A stretch of 64,000 bases of DNA from Gadus chalcogrammus. Lineage: Eukaryota; Chordata; Actinopteri; Gadiformes; Gadidae. The DNA lies in assembly GCF_026213295.1 (NCBI RefSeq), contig NC_079432.1, forward strand, positions 16,268,772 through 16,332,771, written 5' to 3'. The stretch's first letter is position 1, and each line of letters opens with the position of its first letter. The notes beneath the pieces are model-generated. The model worked only from the letters and a program-made list of their open reading frames with translations. It searched no databases and had not been told where the DNA came from. The position numbers were made by a program, and so were the translations under genes. Positions 60,926 through 64,000 of this stretch are shown in pieces.

Positions 60926-63040
60926 ATCTACTTGTGCCTCTACTACCTCCCTCCCCACTCCCCAACTCTCTCTATTTCACGTACATGCATGAACAAAGGC
61001 ACACACTCACACACACGCACAGACACACGCATTGCATAAACCCACATGCACACAAACACACACATACCCACCACCCAAACAGATACAGAGATACAGTACT
61101 TTAAATGTTGTCATTGTTCAACTGAAGCACGCGGTTTGAGCTGACCACGAGGTCGTGCCTTTATCAGAAGACCTTGCCCCTTGGGACAGGCTTACCTTCG
61201 GCCAGCTGCTATTGATCTGTCCTGCTGGGGAACCAGCAGAAGACCCAACAGACCCTCTGAAAACCTCTTCAAAGCAAAAGCATTTCAAAGTATGAAACAT
61301 GACACATATGTTGACACATATGTGCGTTGTTAATGTGTGGGTGATATTATGTGAACTTTGGGTTAATTTATACTAGGAGAAAGACCTGCGTTGGCCTAAG
61401 TAGGAGCCCGCCATTAAAGCTCTCCTCTAAAAGAAGATGTGTGTAGCTGTTCGACACGGTTGACCTTCTTTGGGTCGCCTATTTTATTGCCGAGGTTGGA
61501 TGCTTGCCCGTGTGACATGCTCTCAGGGTTCATAGGTCGTGAGCGCTGGAGCTCTGCTGCTAAAACTCACATATGTTACTCTGCAGGACGAGAGCTTTCC
61601 AAGAATATATTTGGTTTTGTTCTACGACAAAGTGAAATAAACAGAGCCCTCCCATTGCAACGGTGTGCATTGTGCATTGTTTACCAACAGTTTTCTTGTT
61701 GGATTACAAAGGGAGATTTAAAGGTACTGTGGTAGCACTTGGTGAACTTTGCAACCCATTGTGGATAGTATTATCCATATCCATTGGTGTTTGAAGTTAT
61801 GCAGGACATACTTAGCTGCATTGAAATCTTTTTTATTAAATACACTCAGAACAGCACTGATGTGAGGACATCCTATTTACATTGTGTCAATGTGATTGGC
61901 GGTTCTTCACTCTCAGTATAGCATGGTGAAGACTTGAAGAAACATTCTCTTAGCTCCAGTAATATATAATAACAACAGCCTGGCTGCCTCTTCTCTCTTT
62001 AATCTTTTCTTTGAGCATAATCGTTAGATAACATCACACACGCTTGATTAATATAAATGTTAGTATAGTTATCGTTTTTCACAAATACTTCTGGTAAAAG
62101 TCTTCTTTTTATCCCCTCCAATCAGAGCAGTGATCTGGCCTCCCAGTGAACTTCACATTCCAGGAGGACTATTAAGACATTTATCTGCACTTGCTCACAG
62201 TCCGCCGTCGCAGAGCACAGATTTTTCCTTTGCAACAACAAACAATTCATCCGCTGCAAATGTACTCTCTGTCTTCCGTCTCCTCTGGCCCCTGCGTGCC
62301 GTTGCGTAACCGCCCGCTTTTACGGAGGCTTTGCATATCATCGGCGGCGCTTTGAAAGGCGAGCGGGCCGTACACACGAGACGCATCTATCGGGTGCAGA
62401 CCTCGCCGTGAGAGTGCAGGGCAGAGGCCTTTGGAGACTTAAAGTAGGACATGACGGATGGCTTCATTGCACTCTTGTCCTTTAGGGTCAGCAGCATATT
62501 TGAGGCTTTAATCTTAAAATGGTCTCTCTCCTAGCCTTCAATGTGAACGCATGGGGCTTCATATGTGATCGTTTACGGGGGAGATCCAGCTCTTCCCTAT
62601 GTTGGTAATTGTAAATATTTTAATATTCTAGCAATTCCAGCAAACACAATTAGATGTAGGTTTTAAATAAAAACTTGGACTTTTAAGTTGGGAATCTCCA
62701 ATGTCCAATTATGTTTAAACCACCACACTCTCCCTTTCTCCTTCCATGAAGATCTCTAATGCAGCTACATTGAAGATGAATCATGCTGTTAAAACAAAGC
62801 GATGCAGTGCTTCATAACATATGAACCACTACTATTCAGATAGCGCTAGTCCCCGTTCTCCTGATCACAAGCGTGTTATGACCTCGAGGCGTGCCGGAGA
62901 GATCTGCTCTCCATCCCATGTCCATCACTTATCCTCCCTGCATGCACTTTATATGTTTTCGTCTCAAACACATTCCTCCTTGCGCCTGTGTTTGCTCAGG
63001 CTTTTCTGCTTCTCATGCAAAGGTGGGCTCCGCACGCATC

Positions 63041-63255
63041 CCCCCCCCCCCCCCCCCCCCCCATCATCTGATCACTCCTCAGAAGGACCAGTAGTTTCTT
63101 TCTACTGTGTGGGGAGTGGGTAGGAGGTAGCCTCCGAACTCCTGCTAGCAGCTAGTGTGTCTACACGCACGGCTGCGTGTATGAGTTTGAATATGTGTGT
63201 ATTTATATGTGTGGGAGCATGTATGTGTGTGTGCATGTACATTTGCGTGTGTGCA

Positions 63256-63300
<45 letters not shown>

Positions 63301-63419
63301 GTGTACGCATGCATGTGTTTGTGTCGGTGTGCATGGCGTGGGTGAGTGTGTGCGTGTGCATGTGTGTGGGTGAGTGTGTGCGTGCGTGTGTGTGTGTGTA
63401 GGGGGGGGGGGGGGGGGGG
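63041..63419. repeat. Poly-C, imperfect TG-rich tract, poly-G
   Basis: About 22 C at 63041-63062, an irregular TG/TGCG/TATG tract from about 63179 to 63400 (pure TG at about 63259-63296), then about 18 G at 63402-63419. Confidence 0.9.
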
Positions 63420-64000
63420 TCATGGAGCTTCTTGGTGGAATGGCAGGCTGGTGCCTCTCCAACATTCCTACTGGTCGAACGCTGCGTGGCTGTGCCTCTG
63501 AGAAAGTAACCAGAGACCAGATGGAAGAGAAACATAGAAAGAGACCTGAGGCCTGTTTCAAGAAGGAATATAACCGGTTACACTTTGTCTCTCTGCTCAC
63601 CTTCGCTGAGGACCACCTTGAACAATGTTTTTCGAAATGTGGGTCTCTTCCACTCGGCTAGAGGAATCCTCCACTGCCACCAAATCTGAATAAATAATTT
63701 CCTTGAAGCACAATGTTGTTGAACTAATTTTTGCTTAAAATAATACTTAGATAGATGATATGTGTTAAAAATAGATGTAATTTCACTTGCACAACTCAAG
63801 ACTCCCTCCAGTCTAGAACTCTACTGTAGGACCTCCAGGATGGGTGTGGCTCAATTAAGCCATGAGCCCCAGCTGCAGACTATCACATGGCTAACAGCCT
63901 GACAGGAACGTGTGCATCGTTTTAAAACATGGTTGAACACAGTGAAGATGCCATTCACATCTTCACATTTATATTATAACACACACATTTGTTATTTTTA

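Overview
This window looks like nuclear genomic DNA of a teleost fish. The genes are split by GT-AG introns, their predicted proteins match well-known vertebrate families, and the space between them is full of short non-autonomous transposon remnants and very long AC/TG microsatellites. Runs of more than 100 bp of AC/TG recur about every 5 kb. That density, with the many poly-C/poly-G tracts, would fit a cod-like (gadiform) fish, but this is an inference; the sequence alone does not name the species. All gene structures below were worked out by eye from translated exons and splice sites.

Layout. Positions 1-6386 are probably an intron of lpgat1 and hold a large GGTGGTGAT-type minisatellite (2.37-3.06 kb). 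The last two coding exons of lpgat1 lie at 6387-6759, with a long 3' UTR. A complete nek2 (9 exons, 449 aa) spans 11960-15664. A complete slc30a1 (zinc exporter ZnT1, 2 exons, 501 aa) spans 17813-20899. A 20-kb stretch without recognisable genes (22.7-42.4 kb) carries microsatellites, a LINE 3' remnant with two internal minisatellites, foldback/MITE debris and an old dispersed repeat. A complete rd3 (2 coding exons, 208 aa) spans 42404-44551. All four of these genes lie on the + strand. Tail to tail with rd3 is an unnamed Ser-rich/Lys-Glu-rich nuclear-type protein gene (minus strand, 7 coding exons, 173 aa, 46010-48135). Its promoter and first exon form the outer end of a nearly perfect 2-kb palindrome (48110-50084), which is followed by a third, partial direct copy. 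On the far side, a complete ammonium transporter gene, rhag (minus strand, 10 exons, 435 aa), spans 52078-59631. The rest, to 64000, is its upstream region with more simple repeats.

The order lpgat1-nek2-slc30a1-rd3, all in one orientation, matches the human 1q32 block. The SR-like gene and rhag are not part of that human block as I know it. The genes do not form a pathway: they cover phospholipid remodelling, centrosome/mitosis, zinc export, photoreceptor guanylate cyclase control and ammonia/CO2 transport. I found no prokaryotic, viral or CRISPR-like system. The most unusual structure is the 2-kb palindrome, which duplicates a gene's promoter and start-codon exon around a foldback transposon. 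The next most informative are features of nek2: a probable intronic-polyadenylation short isoform, a changed KEN box and an Ile-Arg tail, and a textbook CCAAT/CHR cell-cycle promoter.
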